Shown here: positions 43,996 to 52,290 of the stretch, piece after piece | How positions within the stretch are numbered: the first letter of the stretch is position 1 | How the letters are laid out: every line of letters starts with the position of its first letter | NCBI RefSeq assembly: GCF_902168135.1 | Contig: NZ_CABHOL010000045.1 | Span: forward strand, 1 to 64,000 | Reading direction: 5' to 3' | DNA from: an uncultured Fluviicola sp. | GTDB taxonomy: Bacteria; Bacteroidota; Bacteroidia; Flavobacteriales_D; Crocinitomicaceae | Length of the DNA: 64,000 bases | Notes under the pieces: generated by a model | Seen by the model: the letters and a program-made list of their open reading frames with translations, nothing else | The model's database searches: none | What the model was told of the DNA's origin: nothing | Made by a program: the position numbers and the translations under genes

Positions 43996-45357
43996 ATGAA
44001 AGTTTATAACAACATATTAGAGACTATCGGGAATACGCCTTTAGTCCGACTAAACAAGCTTACCAAAAACTGTAAGGCAACTGTTTTGGCGAAAGTTGAA
44101 ACAACCAACCCGGGGAACTCTGTAAAAGACCGTATGGCGGTGAAAATGATTGAAGATGCTGAGAAAAACGGACTGTTGAAGCCGGGCGGAACAATTATCG
44201 AAGGAACTTCCGGGAATACAGGAATGGGATTAGCACTTGCAGCTATCGTAAAAGGTTATAAACTGATTTGTGTATTGAACGACAAGCAGTCGAAAGAGAA
44301 AATGGATATTTTGCGTGCTGTTGGAGCTGAAGTGGTGGTTTGCCCTACAGCTGTTGAGCCTTCTGACCCGCGTTCTTATTATTCTGTTTCTAAAAGACTG
44401 GCGAAAGAAATTCCGAATTCCTGGTATGTTAACCAATACGATAACCTGTCGAACCGTGTCGCTCATTATGAGCAGACAGGACCTGAGATCTGGGAACAGA
44501 CTGACGGGAAAGTAACACACTTTATCGTTGGAGTTGGAACAGGAGGAACTATTTCCGGAGTTGGAAAATATTTGAAAGAGAAAAACCCGAATATCAAGAT
44601 TTGGGGAATCGATACCTACGGATCTGTTTTCAAGAAATACAAGGAAACAGGGATTTTTGACGAGAACGAGATCTATCCTTACATCACGGAAGGAATCGGG
44701 GAGGATATTCTTCCTGCAAACGTGGATTTCGATGTCATTGATTTGTTTGAGAAAGTAACGGATAAAGATGCTGCGGTTTATACACGCCGCCTGGCACGTG
44801 AAGAAGGAATTTTCGTTGGAAACTCTGCAGGTGCGGCTATCGGTGGGTTGCTGCAGTTACAGGACCAATTAACAGAAAATGATGTGGTTGTTGTATTATT
44901 CCACGATCATGGAAGCCGTTATGTCGGTAAGATTTTCAACGACGATTGGATGCGTGAGCGCGGATTCCTGGAAGAAGAGTTCAAAACAGCAGAAGACGTG
45001 ATTGCACGTCATGCAGACCTGCCTTTGGTGACTTTGTATTCCGAAGAGCTGGTTTCACATGCCATTATGAAAATGCGCAAATACAACATTTCCCAAATTC
45101 CGGTTCTGAGAGACGGTGAATTGGTTGGTTCTTTGAATGATTCCCAGGTTTACCAGTTATTAGTCGATAATCCTGCATTGAGAGACACACCGATTTCGAA
45201 GATCATGCAGAAACCTTTCCCGGTTGTTCCCGGAACAGCGAAATTGGAAGACGTAGCGAAATTAATCAACGAGCAAACTCCGGCAGTAATCGTGGAGCGT
45301 GCAAACGGAGATAAGAAAATCCTGACTCGCCAGGATGTAATTGCATCATTGGCATAA
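43996..45357 (+). CDS. Cystathionine beta-synthase-like PLP enzyme with two CBS domains
   Basis: 453 residues from the ATG at 43996; the frame opens earlier at 43954. The PLP fold type II domain has the lysine in GNSVKDRMA (Lys44), the phosphate-binding GTSGNTGMG and GVGTGGTISGVGKYLK. The C-terminus is a Bateman module: one CBS motif at about 340-390 (VSHAIMKMRKYNISQIPVLR) and another at about 400-453 (ISKIMQKPFPVV). It makes cystathionine from serine and homocysteine, or acts as a cysteine synthase. Together with the met operon it links serine, cysteine and methionine. AdoMet or adenylate sensing by the CBS pair is possible. Confidence 0.9.
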   Translation: MKVYNNILETIGNTPLVRLNKLTKNCKATVLAKVETTNPGNSVKDRMAVKMIEDAEKNGLLKPGGTIIEGTSGNTGMGLALAAIVKGYKLICVLNDKQSKEKMDILRAVGAEVVVCPTAVEPSDPRSYYSVSKRLAKEIPNSWYVNQYDNLSNRVAHYEQTGPEIWEQTDGKVTHFIVGVGTGGTISGVGKYLKEKNPNIKIWGIDTYGSVFKKYKETGIFDENEIYPYITEGIGEDILPANVDFDVIDLFEKVTDKDAAVYTRRLAREEGIFVGNSAGAAIGGLLQLQDQLTENDVVVVLFHDHGSRYVGKIFNDDWMRERGFLEEEFKTAEDVIARHADLPLVTLYSEELVSHAIMKMRKYNISQIPVLRDGELVGSLNDSQVYQLLVDNPALRDTPISKIMQKPFPVVPGTAKLEDVAKLINEQTPAVIVERANGDKKILTRQDVIASLA

Positions 45358-45369
45358 TAAATAAAAACC

Positions 45370-45399
45370 CGTTGTGGTCAGTCGCGACTAACCACAACG
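45370..45399 (+). terminator. 30-bp loop-less palindromic terminator
   Basis: Arms 45370-45384 and 45385-45399, one mismatch, centred on GTCGCGAC, followed by a short T run. It has the same loop-less form as the ATTAATCG palindromes but a different core. Confidence 0.75.
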
Positions 45400-45415
45400 A
45401 AGGATTTTTATAAAA

Positions 45416-46204
45416 ATGGATAAAAAGAATTATACAGATCAAATGCAGCGAACGGTGGAGGTGAATTCCACCGTTTCGCGTATTGTGTCGTTGGTTCCTT
45501 CGCAAACGGAATTATTGGTGGATTTGGGATTGCGGGATAAGCTGGTCGGGATTACAAAGTTCTGTGTCCATCCCAGAGGGCTGAAAAAAGAAGTGCAGCT
45601 GATCGGCGGGACGAAGCATGTGAAGGTTGACCTGGTGAAATCCCTGAATCCGGATTTGGTGATTGGAAATAAAGAAGAAAACAACCAAACGGATATTGAG
45701 GAACTGGAAAAATTCCTTCCCACCTGGATGAGTGACATTTTCAACCTGGAGGATGCGCTTGAAATGATCCGGGAGGTAGGATCGCTCACAGGGACTTCAC
45801 AAAAGGCGGAAGAAATCGTATCGAAAATCAGACAGAACTTTTCCCGGTTGGAAAATCTGAAAAGAACGAATCAAACGGTTCTTTATCTTATTTGGAAAAA
45901 TCCCTACATCGCAGTCGGTCCGAATACTTTCATTGATGCGATGTTAACCACTTTGGGTTTTCAAAATGCGATAAAGGAAGAACGCTACCCGGAAGTTGAA
46001 ATGACGGGTTTGAATCCGGAACTGATTTTCCTTAGCTCGGAACCTTATCCCTTCAAGGAAAAACACATCGAAGAATTGCAAAATCAATTTCCCGGAAGCC
46101 AGGTTGTACTTGTCGACGGTGAATTCTTTTCCTGGTACGGATCCCGTTTAATAGACGCACCGGCTTATTTTGAAGAATTGTTAAATCAGATCGAAGCCGG
46201 ATAA
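45416..46204 (+). CDS. Helical-backbone metal receptor (BtuF/FecB-like) without signal peptide
   Basis: 262 residues. Class III substrate-binding fold: RIVSLVPSQTELLVDLGLRDKLVGIT, VDLVKSLNPDLVIGNKEENNQ, IREVGSLTGTSQKAEEIVSKIR, and TFIDAMLTTLGFQNAI. Relatives bind cobalamin or iron-siderophores for ABC importers, but no export signal or lipobox is present and no permease gene is adjacent, so a cytosolic role is plausible. Ligand unknown. Confidence 0.82.
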   Translation: MDKKNYTDQMQRTVEVNSTVSRIVSLVPSQTELLVDLGLRDKLVGITKFCVHPRGLKKEVQLIGGTKHVKVDLVKSLNPDLVIGNKEENNQTDIEELEKFLPTWMSDIFNLEDALEMIREVGSLTGTSQKAEEIVSKIRQNFSRLENLKRTNQTVLYLIWKNPYIAVGPNTFIDAMLTTLGFQNAIKEERYPEVEMTGLNPELIFLSSEPYPFKEKHIEELQNQFPGSQVVLVDGEFFSWYGSRLIDAPAYFEELLNQIEAG

Positions 46205-46251
46205 GTTTAAAACAGAAGTATTAAATTTATGCAGGCATATCTATTTTACCA

Positions 46252-46695
46252 ATGAAAAAATCATTCTTCACCTTTATTTTCTTCGCGCTCGTTTATGTGG
46301 TATCTGTTTCGTTTAAGGCGCCGAATTATCATACGATAACCATTAAAGTAACCAATATCCGAAACAATAACGGTACTATCCAGCTTCAGATTTTCCGGAG
46401 TTCAGAAAACTACAACAAAGGACTGGCCTGGAAAGTTAAGGTGGTAGATAAAAGTGAAATGAAAAACAATTCACTCACATGTACGTTTACAGGAATCGAA
46501 GAAGGAGAATACGGAATAGCCCTTTTAGATGATGAAAACAAGAATAAGGAAATGGATTACACCATGTTCATGCCCGATGAAGGATTTGGGTTTGCAGATT
46601 ATTACCACACTTCCTGGAGTAAGCCCAAATATGAAAATTTTAAATTTTCACTCAAGGGTGACAGAACAATGACCGCTAAAATACGCTACGTTTGA
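46252..46695 (+). CDS. Secreted DUF2141-domain protein
   Basis: 147 residues with signal peptide (MKKSFFTFIFFALVYVVSVSFKA). The DUF2141 signature is visible as ITIKVTNIRNNNGTIQLQIFRS, GIEEGEYGIALLDDENKNKEMDY and PDEGFGFA. Function unknown. Its stop at 46695 abuts the stop of the convergent minus-strand gene at 46696 with no spacer. Confidence 0.85.
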   Translation: MKKSFFTFIFFALVYVVSVSFKAPNYHTITIKVTNIRNNNGTIQLQIFRSSENYNKGLAWKVKVVDKSEMKNNSLTCTFTGIEEGEYGIALLDDENKNKEMDYTMFMPDEGFGFADYYHTSWSKPKYENFKFSLKGDRTMTAKIRYV

Positions 46696-48045
46696 TTACT
46701 GTTCAAAGATCGGCATTGAGAAAACCATTTTGGTCATTTCATGAAGCGGATGCTTGTCTTGCTTGAAATTAATTTTCCCGTTTATAGAGTAGCGATCTCC
46801 ATTTTTCGGTTTGATCTCTATATGGATCGATTCGGAGCTGTTCAAAAAGTCATTGAATGCCTTAACAGGGCCCATATTCTCAATGAAAGCAGTTACAAAA
46901 GTACTTCCATAAATCTTGGTAGATTTTTCCAAATGTCCTTTGATAAAGAAAACATCATTTCCGGAATAGGGGATTATAGCATTCGGATCAACACCAATGA
47001 AATAGGTGGTCTCAGAAAGCTGCTTCAAATGGAAGACCGTATTTCCGAAGTTTAATGTCAGGTTTGGTCTGCGAACAGATTCCGGAAATGCTTTCCAAAG
47101 GTCTTCAACCTTGCATTCATGCTTCGATCGGATAATCAGGTTCATGACCGGAGTCGGTAAAAAACCTACGATACTCGGAAGACTGTCTTTCGGATCTTCC
47201 AAATAAGTCCCTTTAAAATCAACGGCATAAGCTTCGATGTCTTTAAAGTGGGGGAGCCCGTCGGGAAGGAAATTCAACAAAGTATCCGGTAATGCTTCCG
47301 GTATAAAGCGGGAATAAACGTACACACCTTCTGGTTTTAACCCGAATTTCAAACTTGGATGTAATTTTTTCGGGTAGGTAATTTCTCCTTCCAGGTTAAT
47401 GGATTTCTCCTGATGTTGAATGGATAAGTTCATGGTGGAAAAACCACTCTTTGAAGGGAGTTTTCTCACTTTCAATGCAATAAACTCATTCTTTTCGGAA
47501 GCGGCCTTTTTTAATTCTTTAAATGGCTGGTTTAAAATATCTTCCAGTATTTTTTCCAATTCTGCCCGGTTCTTTTTTCCTTTGGTCTGCTGGATGAATA
47601 ATCCGCAGCGGCCTGAAGCTTTTCCGGCCTGGTTGGATTTGCAATAGGCAGTTATGTTTTCACTGAATGCGGCTGCATCTTTTGTTTGGACAGCAATCAG
47701 CAGGTAGCTTTTATTGTTCCGGTCAATCCCGTAAAGTACAATATCTTCCTGCGGCTCAATGCGAAGTGATTTCTTATCGGATTCACCGTTGAAGTTCTTA
47801 TCGATCAACTCGCGTACCTTTAGAATAAAGGCATCGTCTTTATCTGCAAATAAGGTGTTGTAGACTTCTTTCTTAACAAATGATTCCGCATCCAGTCTCA
47901 ACACCCAGTTGGCGTCATCAGGAACAGGAACAAGCGGATTATTTTGATTAGTAGAGAGGAGATTCAGGCAAATAAAAATCAGTAAACTGGATGCTGTAAG
48001 CAGCACTACAAGGAAGGCAGCATAAAAGCGTTTTTTTATTTGCAT
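46696..48045 (-). CDS. Membrane-anchored protein of unknown function
   Basis: 449 residues with an N-terminal transmembrane helix (about residues 8-28, MQIKKRFYAAFLVVLLTASSL) and a long soluble part facing out. Segments such as VPDDANWVLRLDAESFVKKEVY resemble proteins with DUF4836-like or periplasmic folds, a loose similarity only. A TACCTTTA element (minus strand, 48050-48057), one mismatch from TAnnTTTG, ends 4 nt before the ATG. Confidence 0.7.
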   Translation of the reverse strand: MQIKKRFYAAFLVVLLTASSLLIFICLNLLSTNQNNPLVPVPDDANWVLRLDAESFVKKEVYNTLFADKDDAFILKVRELIDKNFNGESDKKSLRIEPQEDIVLYGIDRNNKSYLLIAVQTKDAAAFSENITAYCKSNQAGKASGRCGLFIQQTKGKKNRAELEKILEDILNQPFKELKKAASEKNEFIALKVRKLPSKSGFSTMNLSIQHQEKSINLEGEITYPKKLHPSLKFGLKPEGVYVYSRFIPEALPDTLLNFLPDGLPHFKDIEAYAVDFKGTYLEDPKDSLPSIVGFLPTPVMNLIIRSKHECKVEDLWKAFPESVRRPNLTLNFGNTVFHLKQLSETTYFIGVDPNAIIPYSGNDVFFIKGHLEKSTKIYGSTFVTAFIENMGPVKAFNDFLNSSESIHIEIKPKNGDRYSINGKINFKQDKHPLHEMTKMVFSMPIFEQ

Positions 48046-48074
48046 GGCATAAAGGTAATTTTTTATTGAAATTG

Positions 48075-48082
48075 TAACTTTG
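48075..48082 (+). promoter_or_regulatory. -7 box TAACTTTG, 4 nt before ATG
   Basis: TAnnTTTG match ending four nt before the acyltransferase ATG at 48087, so a leaderless transcript is predicted. It is divergent from a minus-strand element at 48050-48057. Confidence 0.55.
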
Positions 48083-48086
48083 TTTC

Positions 48087-48638
48087 ATGGGAAAATTCTT
48101 TTTCTGGATACTTAAGTTATTCGGTTGGAAAATAGATAGTCATACTCCGGTAGGTATTGATAAAGCTGTTGTCGTTGTCGGTCCGCATACTTCTAACTGG
48201 GATTTTGTGATAGGTAAAATGGCTTTTGCACACTATAAAGTGAATGCGAAATTCCTGATCAAAAAAGATTTGTTCTTCTTTCCGCTGGGGCCTATCCTAA
48301 AGGCTATGGGAGGAATTCCGGTAGACCGTAAGAAAAACAATAACATTACGGAGCAAGCAGTAAATATCTTCAAAAACAATGAAAAGTGCTTTTTGGTATT
48401 TACTCCTGAAGGAACGAGAAGCTATCAGCCGCATTGGAAAAAAGGATTTTACTATATCGCACAGAATGCGGGTGTTCCGATCTATATCGCATATATCGAT
48501 TACAAGCGCAAGATAGGCGGATTCCATTCTCCGTTTACTCCAACCGGGAATGTAGATGCGGATATCAAGTACATTAAAACCATTTTATCTGAATACACCG
48601 GGAAAGTCCCTGAAAATGGTATTCGAAAGCCAGATTGA
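48087..48638 (+). CDS. Lysophospholipid acyltransferase (PlsC-like)
   Basis: 183 residues. The acyltransferase motif HTSNWD (catalytic His-x4-Asp) sits in VVGPHTSNWDFVIGKMAF, then FFPLGPILKAMGGIPVDRKK and LVFTPEGTRSYQPHWKKGFYYIA (the EGTRS motif). It should acylate 1-acyl-glycerol-3-phosphate or a related lipid at the inner membrane. The HipA-like gene starts 2 bp after the stop, so they are co-transcribed. Confidence 0.92.
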   Translation: MGKFFFWILKLFGWKIDSHTPVGIDKAVVVVGPHTSNWDFVIGKMAFAHYKVNAKFLIKKDLFFFPLGPILKAMGGIPVDRKKNNNITEQAVNIFKNNEKCFLVFTPEGTRSYQPHWKKGFYYIAQNAGVPIYIAYIDYKRKIGGFHSPFTPTGNVDADIKYIKTILSEYTGKVPENGIRKPD

Positions 48639-48640
48639 TT

Positions 48641-49429
48641 ATGTCGGAATTGTTAAGAACAGTAAATGTTACCCGGTACATTTCTCCCCTGAGAGAAGGA
48701 GGTTCGCTTCCGGCACTGGTGGACGCAGATGACGATTTTAAGTACGTCTTGAAATTCAGGGGAGCAGGTCATGGTGTAAAAGCACTGATTTCGGAGTTCC
48801 TGGGTGGAGAAATTGCGCGGATGCTCGGATTTAAAGTCCCGGAATTGGTTTTTGTGAACCTGGACGAGGATTTCGGTCGTTCGGAAGCCGATGAAGAAAT
48901 CCAGGATTTGCTTCGCGCCAGCCACGGATTGAATTTAGGGTTGCACTTTTTAACGGGCGCAATCACATTCGATCCGGTAGTAACGAATGTCGATGAGGAA
49001 ATAGCTTCACGCATTGTATGGCTGGATGCTTTTATTACGAATATCGACCGCACGTTCAGAAATACAAATATGTTGATCTGGAAGAAAGAACTGTGGCTGA
49101 TCGACCATGGTGCATCGTTTTATTTTCACCATACCTGGGAGAATTGGAAGCTTACAGCCCAAAGCAATTTCATGTATGTGAAAGATCATGTATTACTTCC
49201 CCGGGCTTCCAAAATGGATGAGGCGGAAGCATTCGCACATTCCAGGCTGAACGAAGAAAAACTGCACGCATTGGTAGATGAACTTCCTGAATCCTGGCTG
49301 GAATGGGAAGATTTGGAAGCAACACCGGATGAAATTAGAAATGTGTACAAACAGTTTTTAAGTATCCGGCTGAAGAGTTCTGTGAATTTTGTAAACGAAG
49401 CTAAAAATGCCCGAAATGTTCTTGTATGA
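48641..49429 (+). CDS. HipA-like kinase (HipA_2 family)
   Basis: 262 residues from the ATG at 48641. KYVLKFRGAGHGVKALISEFLGGEIARMLG holds the ATP-binding lysine and glutamate, and AFITNIDRTFRNTNMLIWKKELWLIDHGASF provides catalytic Asp, Asn and the DHG-type metal motif seen in HipA kinases. It lacks the HipB antitoxin gene; instead a DUF3037 gene overlaps its end by 23 bp. HipA relatives phosphorylate aminoacyl-tRNA synthetases, but for this subfamily the target is unknown. Confidence 0.82.
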   Translation: MSELLRTVNVTRYISPLREGGSLPALVDADDDFKYVLKFRGAGHGVKALISEFLGGEIARMLGFKVPELVFVNLDEDFGRSEADEEIQDLLRASHGLNLGLHFLTGAITFDPVVTNVDEEIASRIVWLDAFITNIDRTFRNTNMLIWKKELWLIDHGASFYFHHTWENWKLTAQSNFMYVKDHVLLPRASKMDEAEAFAHSRLNEEKLHALVDELPESWLEWEDLEATPDEIRNVYKQFLSIRLKSSVNFVNEAKNARNVLV

Positions 49430-49790
49430 ATATGCAGTAATCCGCCTGGTCCCGCAGGTCGAACGCGAAGAATTCATCAACGTGGGTATCATTTTGTTTT
49501 CAAAAAAGCAAAAATTTATCCGGACTAAGATTGTGATTCCCGAAGAACGATTGAAACTCTTTAAGTGCGAAATGGATTTAGGCCAGATTAAGGCAAACCT
49601 GCATGCATTCGAATTGATCAGTGCAGGATCAAAAGCCGGCGGACCAATTGCATGTGAGGAATTACCGGAACGTTTTCGCTGGCTCACGGCCGTAAGAAGC
49701 TCAATTATCCAGACTTCGCGCCCACACCCGGGAAAGACAGCTGATTTGGAGAAAGAAGTGGAGCGGTTGTTTGAGGAATACGTGGGGTAA
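49407..49790 (+). CDS. DUF3037-family protein
   Basis: 127 residues beginning MPEMFLYEYAVIRLVPQVEREEFINVGIILFS, the DUF3037 signature. It overlaps the HipA-like gene by 23 bp, so its translation depends on that gene. The pairing of HipA-type kinases with DUF3037 is known from genome annotations; a partner or antitoxin role is not established. The repeat cluster begins at its stop codon. Confidence 0.85.
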   Translation: MPEMFLYEYAVIRLVPQVEREEFINVGIILFSKKQKFIRTKIVIPEERLKLFKCEMDLGQIKANLHAFELISAGSKAGGPIACEELPERFRWLTAVRSSIIQTSRPHPGKTADLEKEVERLFEEYVG

Positions 49791-49863
49791 TTATCAATTA
49801 TCAAGGAATGAATTATCAAGAGTTTCAAACCTCGATAATTGTAAAATTCATAATTGATAATTA
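49789..49863. repeat. AATTATCAA word cluster, copy 2
   Basis: Same words and near-palindromic layout as 1709-1780, spanning the gap between DUF3037 and the convergent DUF5522 gene and touching both stop codons. Confidence 0.6.
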
Positions 49864-50046
49864 CTTTCTGAACGAATCCGTTTTTTTATCATACCCATAC
49901 GGACAGTGTCTGCAGCCACTTTTGCAGCAATGACCACGTTTCAAATGGTATTTTTCCGTAAAAACAATATAACCTTCCGGTGTATAATAAAAGTCTTCCG
50001 GATCTAAACCATTATTTTTGGGGAGTGGACGAAAATCATCATTCAT
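49861..50046 (-). CDS. DUF5522-family small protein
   Basis: 61 residues with the family core LDPEDFYYTPEGYIVFTEKYHLKRGHCCKSGCRHCPYGY. The cysteines CC-x3-C-x2-CP may bind a metal. Related to the oxidoreductase-like protein short domain. The start is divergent from the ACC-deaminase-like gene by 20 bp. Confidence 0.85.
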   Translation of the reverse strand: MNDDFRPLPKNNGLDPEDFYYTPEGYIVFTEKYHLKRGHCCKSGCRHCPYGYDKKTDSFRK

Positions 50047-50066
50047 ACGACAAAATTACGCATTTC

Positions 50067-50975
50067 ATGGAGCTCTTTGATACATCCCTTTCCATTTTAC
50101 AGGAAATCAAACTGGATTCTGATCAGTTTAGGAATGTTCGTTTGCTGGTAAAACGCGACGATCTGATCCATCCGGAAGTATCCGGGAATAAATGGCGAAA
50201 ATTGAAATACAACCTTGAATTGGCGGATCACCAGAAGAAAGACGGTATTTTAACCTTTGGCGGGGCTTTTTCAAACCATTTGCTGGCGGTAGCCTCAGCT
50301 TGTCATGCGGCAGGATTGAAATCAGTAGGCGTGGTGAGAGGCGAAGAATTGACTGCTGAAAGCAATCACAATCTGAAGCGTTGTTCTGAACTCGGAATGG
50401 AACTGAAGTTTATTTCGCGGGAATCTTATGACGAACGCAATGAAAAAAGCTGTCAGGAAGGCTGGAAAGAAGCCTATCCTCATTTCTTATTGGTTCCGGA
50501 AGGCGGCTCCAATTATTACGGAATGGTCGGCTGCCAGGAAATTGTAAAAGAACTTCCTACTGAAATTGATCATTTGTTCGTTGCACAGGGCACAACAACT
50601 ACCAGTTGTGGTTTACTGCTTGGAATAACTGAAGAAACAAGGTTACATGTTGTTCCGGTTTTGAAAGGATTTGATGCACTTGCTGAGATGCGCAAACAGC
50701 TTTTTCCTTTCCTGGTTGACGAAGAAACAATCGATGAATATGTGAAAAGGGTAGAAGTGCACCTGGAAGCCCATTTCGGCGGCTATGGAAAATGGACTTC
50801 CGAGCTGCTTGATTTTATCTCGGAATGCAAAAAGGAATACAATCTTCCTTTAGATAAAATCTATACCGGAAAAGCATTTTATGCACTCATGGAATGGCTT
50901 TCGCAACAGAGTTTTGAAAAACCGCAGACCATCGTTTTCCTGCATACCGGCGGATTGATGAATGGTAGTTTTTGA
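50067..50975 (+). CDS. ACC deaminase/D-cysteine desulfhydrase-family PLP enzyme
   Basis: 302 residues from the ATG at 50067; the open frame from 49980 overlaps DUF5522 and lacks support. It has VKRDDLIHPEVSGNKWRKLKYNLE with the PLP lysine (SGNKWRK), LTFGGAFSNHLLAVASACHAAGLKSVGVVRGEE and PEGGSNYYG. This family deaminates 1-aminocyclopropane-1-carboxylate or splits D-cysteine; with the window's other sulphur genes a D-cysteine role is conceivable but unproven. Confidence 0.88.
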   Translation: MELFDTSLSILQEIKLDSDQFRNVRLLVKRDDLIHPEVSGNKWRKLKYNLELADHQKKDGILTFGGAFSNHLLAVASACHAAGLKSVGVVRGEELTAESNHNLKRCSELGMELKFISRESYDERNEKSCQEGWKEAYPHFLLVPEGGSNYYGMVGCQEIVKELPTEIDHLFVAQGTTTTSCGLLLGITEETRLHVVPVLKGFDALAEMRKQLFPFLVDEETIDEYVKRVEVHLEAHFGGYGKWTSELLDFISECKKEYNLPLDKIYTGKAFYALMEWLSQQSFEKPQTIVFLHTGGLMNGSF

Positions 50976-50977
50976 TA

Positions 50978-51048
50978 TCCTCCCCCTTAATCGCCCTTCG
51001 GAGAGCTTGTCCCGACAGGAACTCGTCTGGAGGGACAATGGGGGAGGA
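50978..51048. terminator. Long hairpin between convergent genes
   Basis: TCCTCCCCC (50978-50986) pairs with GGGGGAGGA (51040-51048), and the interior has further small dyads (TCCCGACAGGA). It separates the ACC-deaminase-like gene from the minus-strand flavoprotein gene. No T tract is seen on either side, so 'terminator' is a reasonable but unproven label. Confidence 0.5.
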
Positions 51049-51053
51049 CAAAC

Positions 51054-51635
51054 CTATTTCAATTTTCTTCCCCAGCTCTCAACCTTCTCCAGCCACTTTT
51101 TCCGCATTTCGGGGGTAGAATTCCGGACGATACCGATATAACTGACTGTTACCGGACTGATACCGCAGAATTTCAACACAGAACGTCTCAATTGATTAAC
51201 ACTCGGCCGGTGAAAAAACAGGCGGTAAAAGAAACCGGGCTGATCCAGGGTCGTAATGATGTGAGCGGTTTTACCCTTCAGGAGTTTATCCCAGAAATGA
51301 GAATTCTCCCGGTACTGAAAAGCAAATCCGGGAAGGAATAGGCGGTCAATGAATCCTTTGGTAATAGCCGGCAGGCCTCCCCACCAAACCGGGTGTATCC
51401 AAACCAGGTGGTCTGCCCATTGGATTTTCTCCCATGCTTCCAGCAGGTCGGGTTCCAGTTCCGTGCGTTTCTGGTAACCAAATTGCAGGTTCGGATTGAA
51501 ATCCAGGTTTGCAATAACTATTTCTTTAACTTCAGTTCCTGTGCTTAAAACTCCTTTTTTATATGCTGCCGCGATTCCGAAATTGAACGAGTCTTTATTC
51601 GGATGTCCGTTGATGATCAAAATTTTCTTGCCCAT
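51054..51635 (-). CDS. NAD(P)H-dependent oxidoreductase, KefF/quinone reductase-like
   Basis: 193 residues from the ATG at 51635 (MGKKILIINGHPNKDSFNFG). The flavodoxin-like fold with ILIINGHP, VWIHPVWWGGLPAITKGFIDRLFLPGFAF and TTLDQPGFFYRLFF is typical of FMN quinone reductases. The frame opens up to 51686 and would touch the Crp/Fnr stop; the later start matches family length. It reduces quinones or disulphide stress products. Control by the adjacent Crp/Fnr regulator is plausible since both face the same way. Confidence 0.87.
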   Translation of the reverse strand: MGKKILIINGHPNKDSFNFGIAAAYKKGVLSTGTEVKEIVIANLDFNPNLQFGYQKRTELEPDLLEAWEKIQWADHLVWIHPVWWGGLPAITKGFIDRLFLPGFAFQYRENSHFWDKLLKGKTAHIITTLDQPGFFYRLFFHRPSVNQLRRSVLKFCGISPVTVSYIGIVRNSTPEMRKKWLEKVESWGRKLK

Positions 51636-51692
51636 GATTGTTTTTTGAGTAAAGCTAGTTTCATCTGATTCCTTAAAAAAGGACATTTGTCA

Positions 51693-52259
51693 TCAAACGA
51701 CAGATTTTCTTATCCTGCTCAGATGTCGTTGGGTAATTCCCAGGTACGAAGCCAGGTGCTGAACGGATATCCGACGGACGTATTCGGGCTGTTCTTCGAT
51801 GAGGTTCTGGTAGCGTTCCTGTGCAGAGTCTCGCTGTAATTGGAATACGCGTCCTTCCAGTTCGAGGTATTGCTGCTCTGCCATGATTTTCAAAAAATGA
51901 ATCCATGCCGGACTTTTCGCTAATAAGTCATCAATCCGGTCTTTTGGAATGACCAACAATTCTGCATCAGACAATGCCTGTATGTATTCCACGCTCCCTT
52001 TTCCGGTAATGAATGCAGAATAGGCAGCCATCATGTCGCCCGGAAAGCGAAAGCAATAGGTCATTTCGTCGCCTTTCGTAGTCATGTAGAAAGAACGGAA
52101 GACACCTTTTTCAATAAAAGCGACTTCCGAACATTTTTCACCTTCCCGGACAAAATGACTTCCTTTTTTGAAAGTCTTTTTGGAGAACAAGAGTATAGCT
52201 TCTTCTATTTCGGTTTCTGTAAACAGGTTAAACTGTGCTAAAAATAATTTCAATTGCAT
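51693..52259 (-). CDS. Crp/Fnr-family transcriptional regulator
   Basis: 188 residues. The cyclic-nucleotide-binding-like barrel (LFSKKTFKKGSHFVREGEKCSEVAFIEKGVF, YCFRFPGDMMAAYSAFIT) is followed by a helix-turn-helix VQHLASYLGITQRHLSRIRKSV. No Fe-S cysteine set is visible, so it is not a classic Fnr. A variant box TAACTTCG (minus, 52264-52271) ends 4 nt before the ATG. Confidence 0.88.
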   Translation of the reverse strand: MQLKLFLAQFNLFTETEIEEAILLFSKKTFKKGSHFVREGEKCSEVAFIEKGVFRSFYMTTKGDEMTYCFRFPGDMMAAYSAFITGKGSVEYIQALSDAELLVIPKDRIDDLLAKSPAWIHFLKIMAEQQYLELEGRVFQLQRDSAQERYQNLIEEQPEYVRRISVQHLASYLGITQRHLSRIRKSVV

Positions 52260-52290
52260 GGAACGAAGTTAGCAAAGTTCACCTCAAAGC

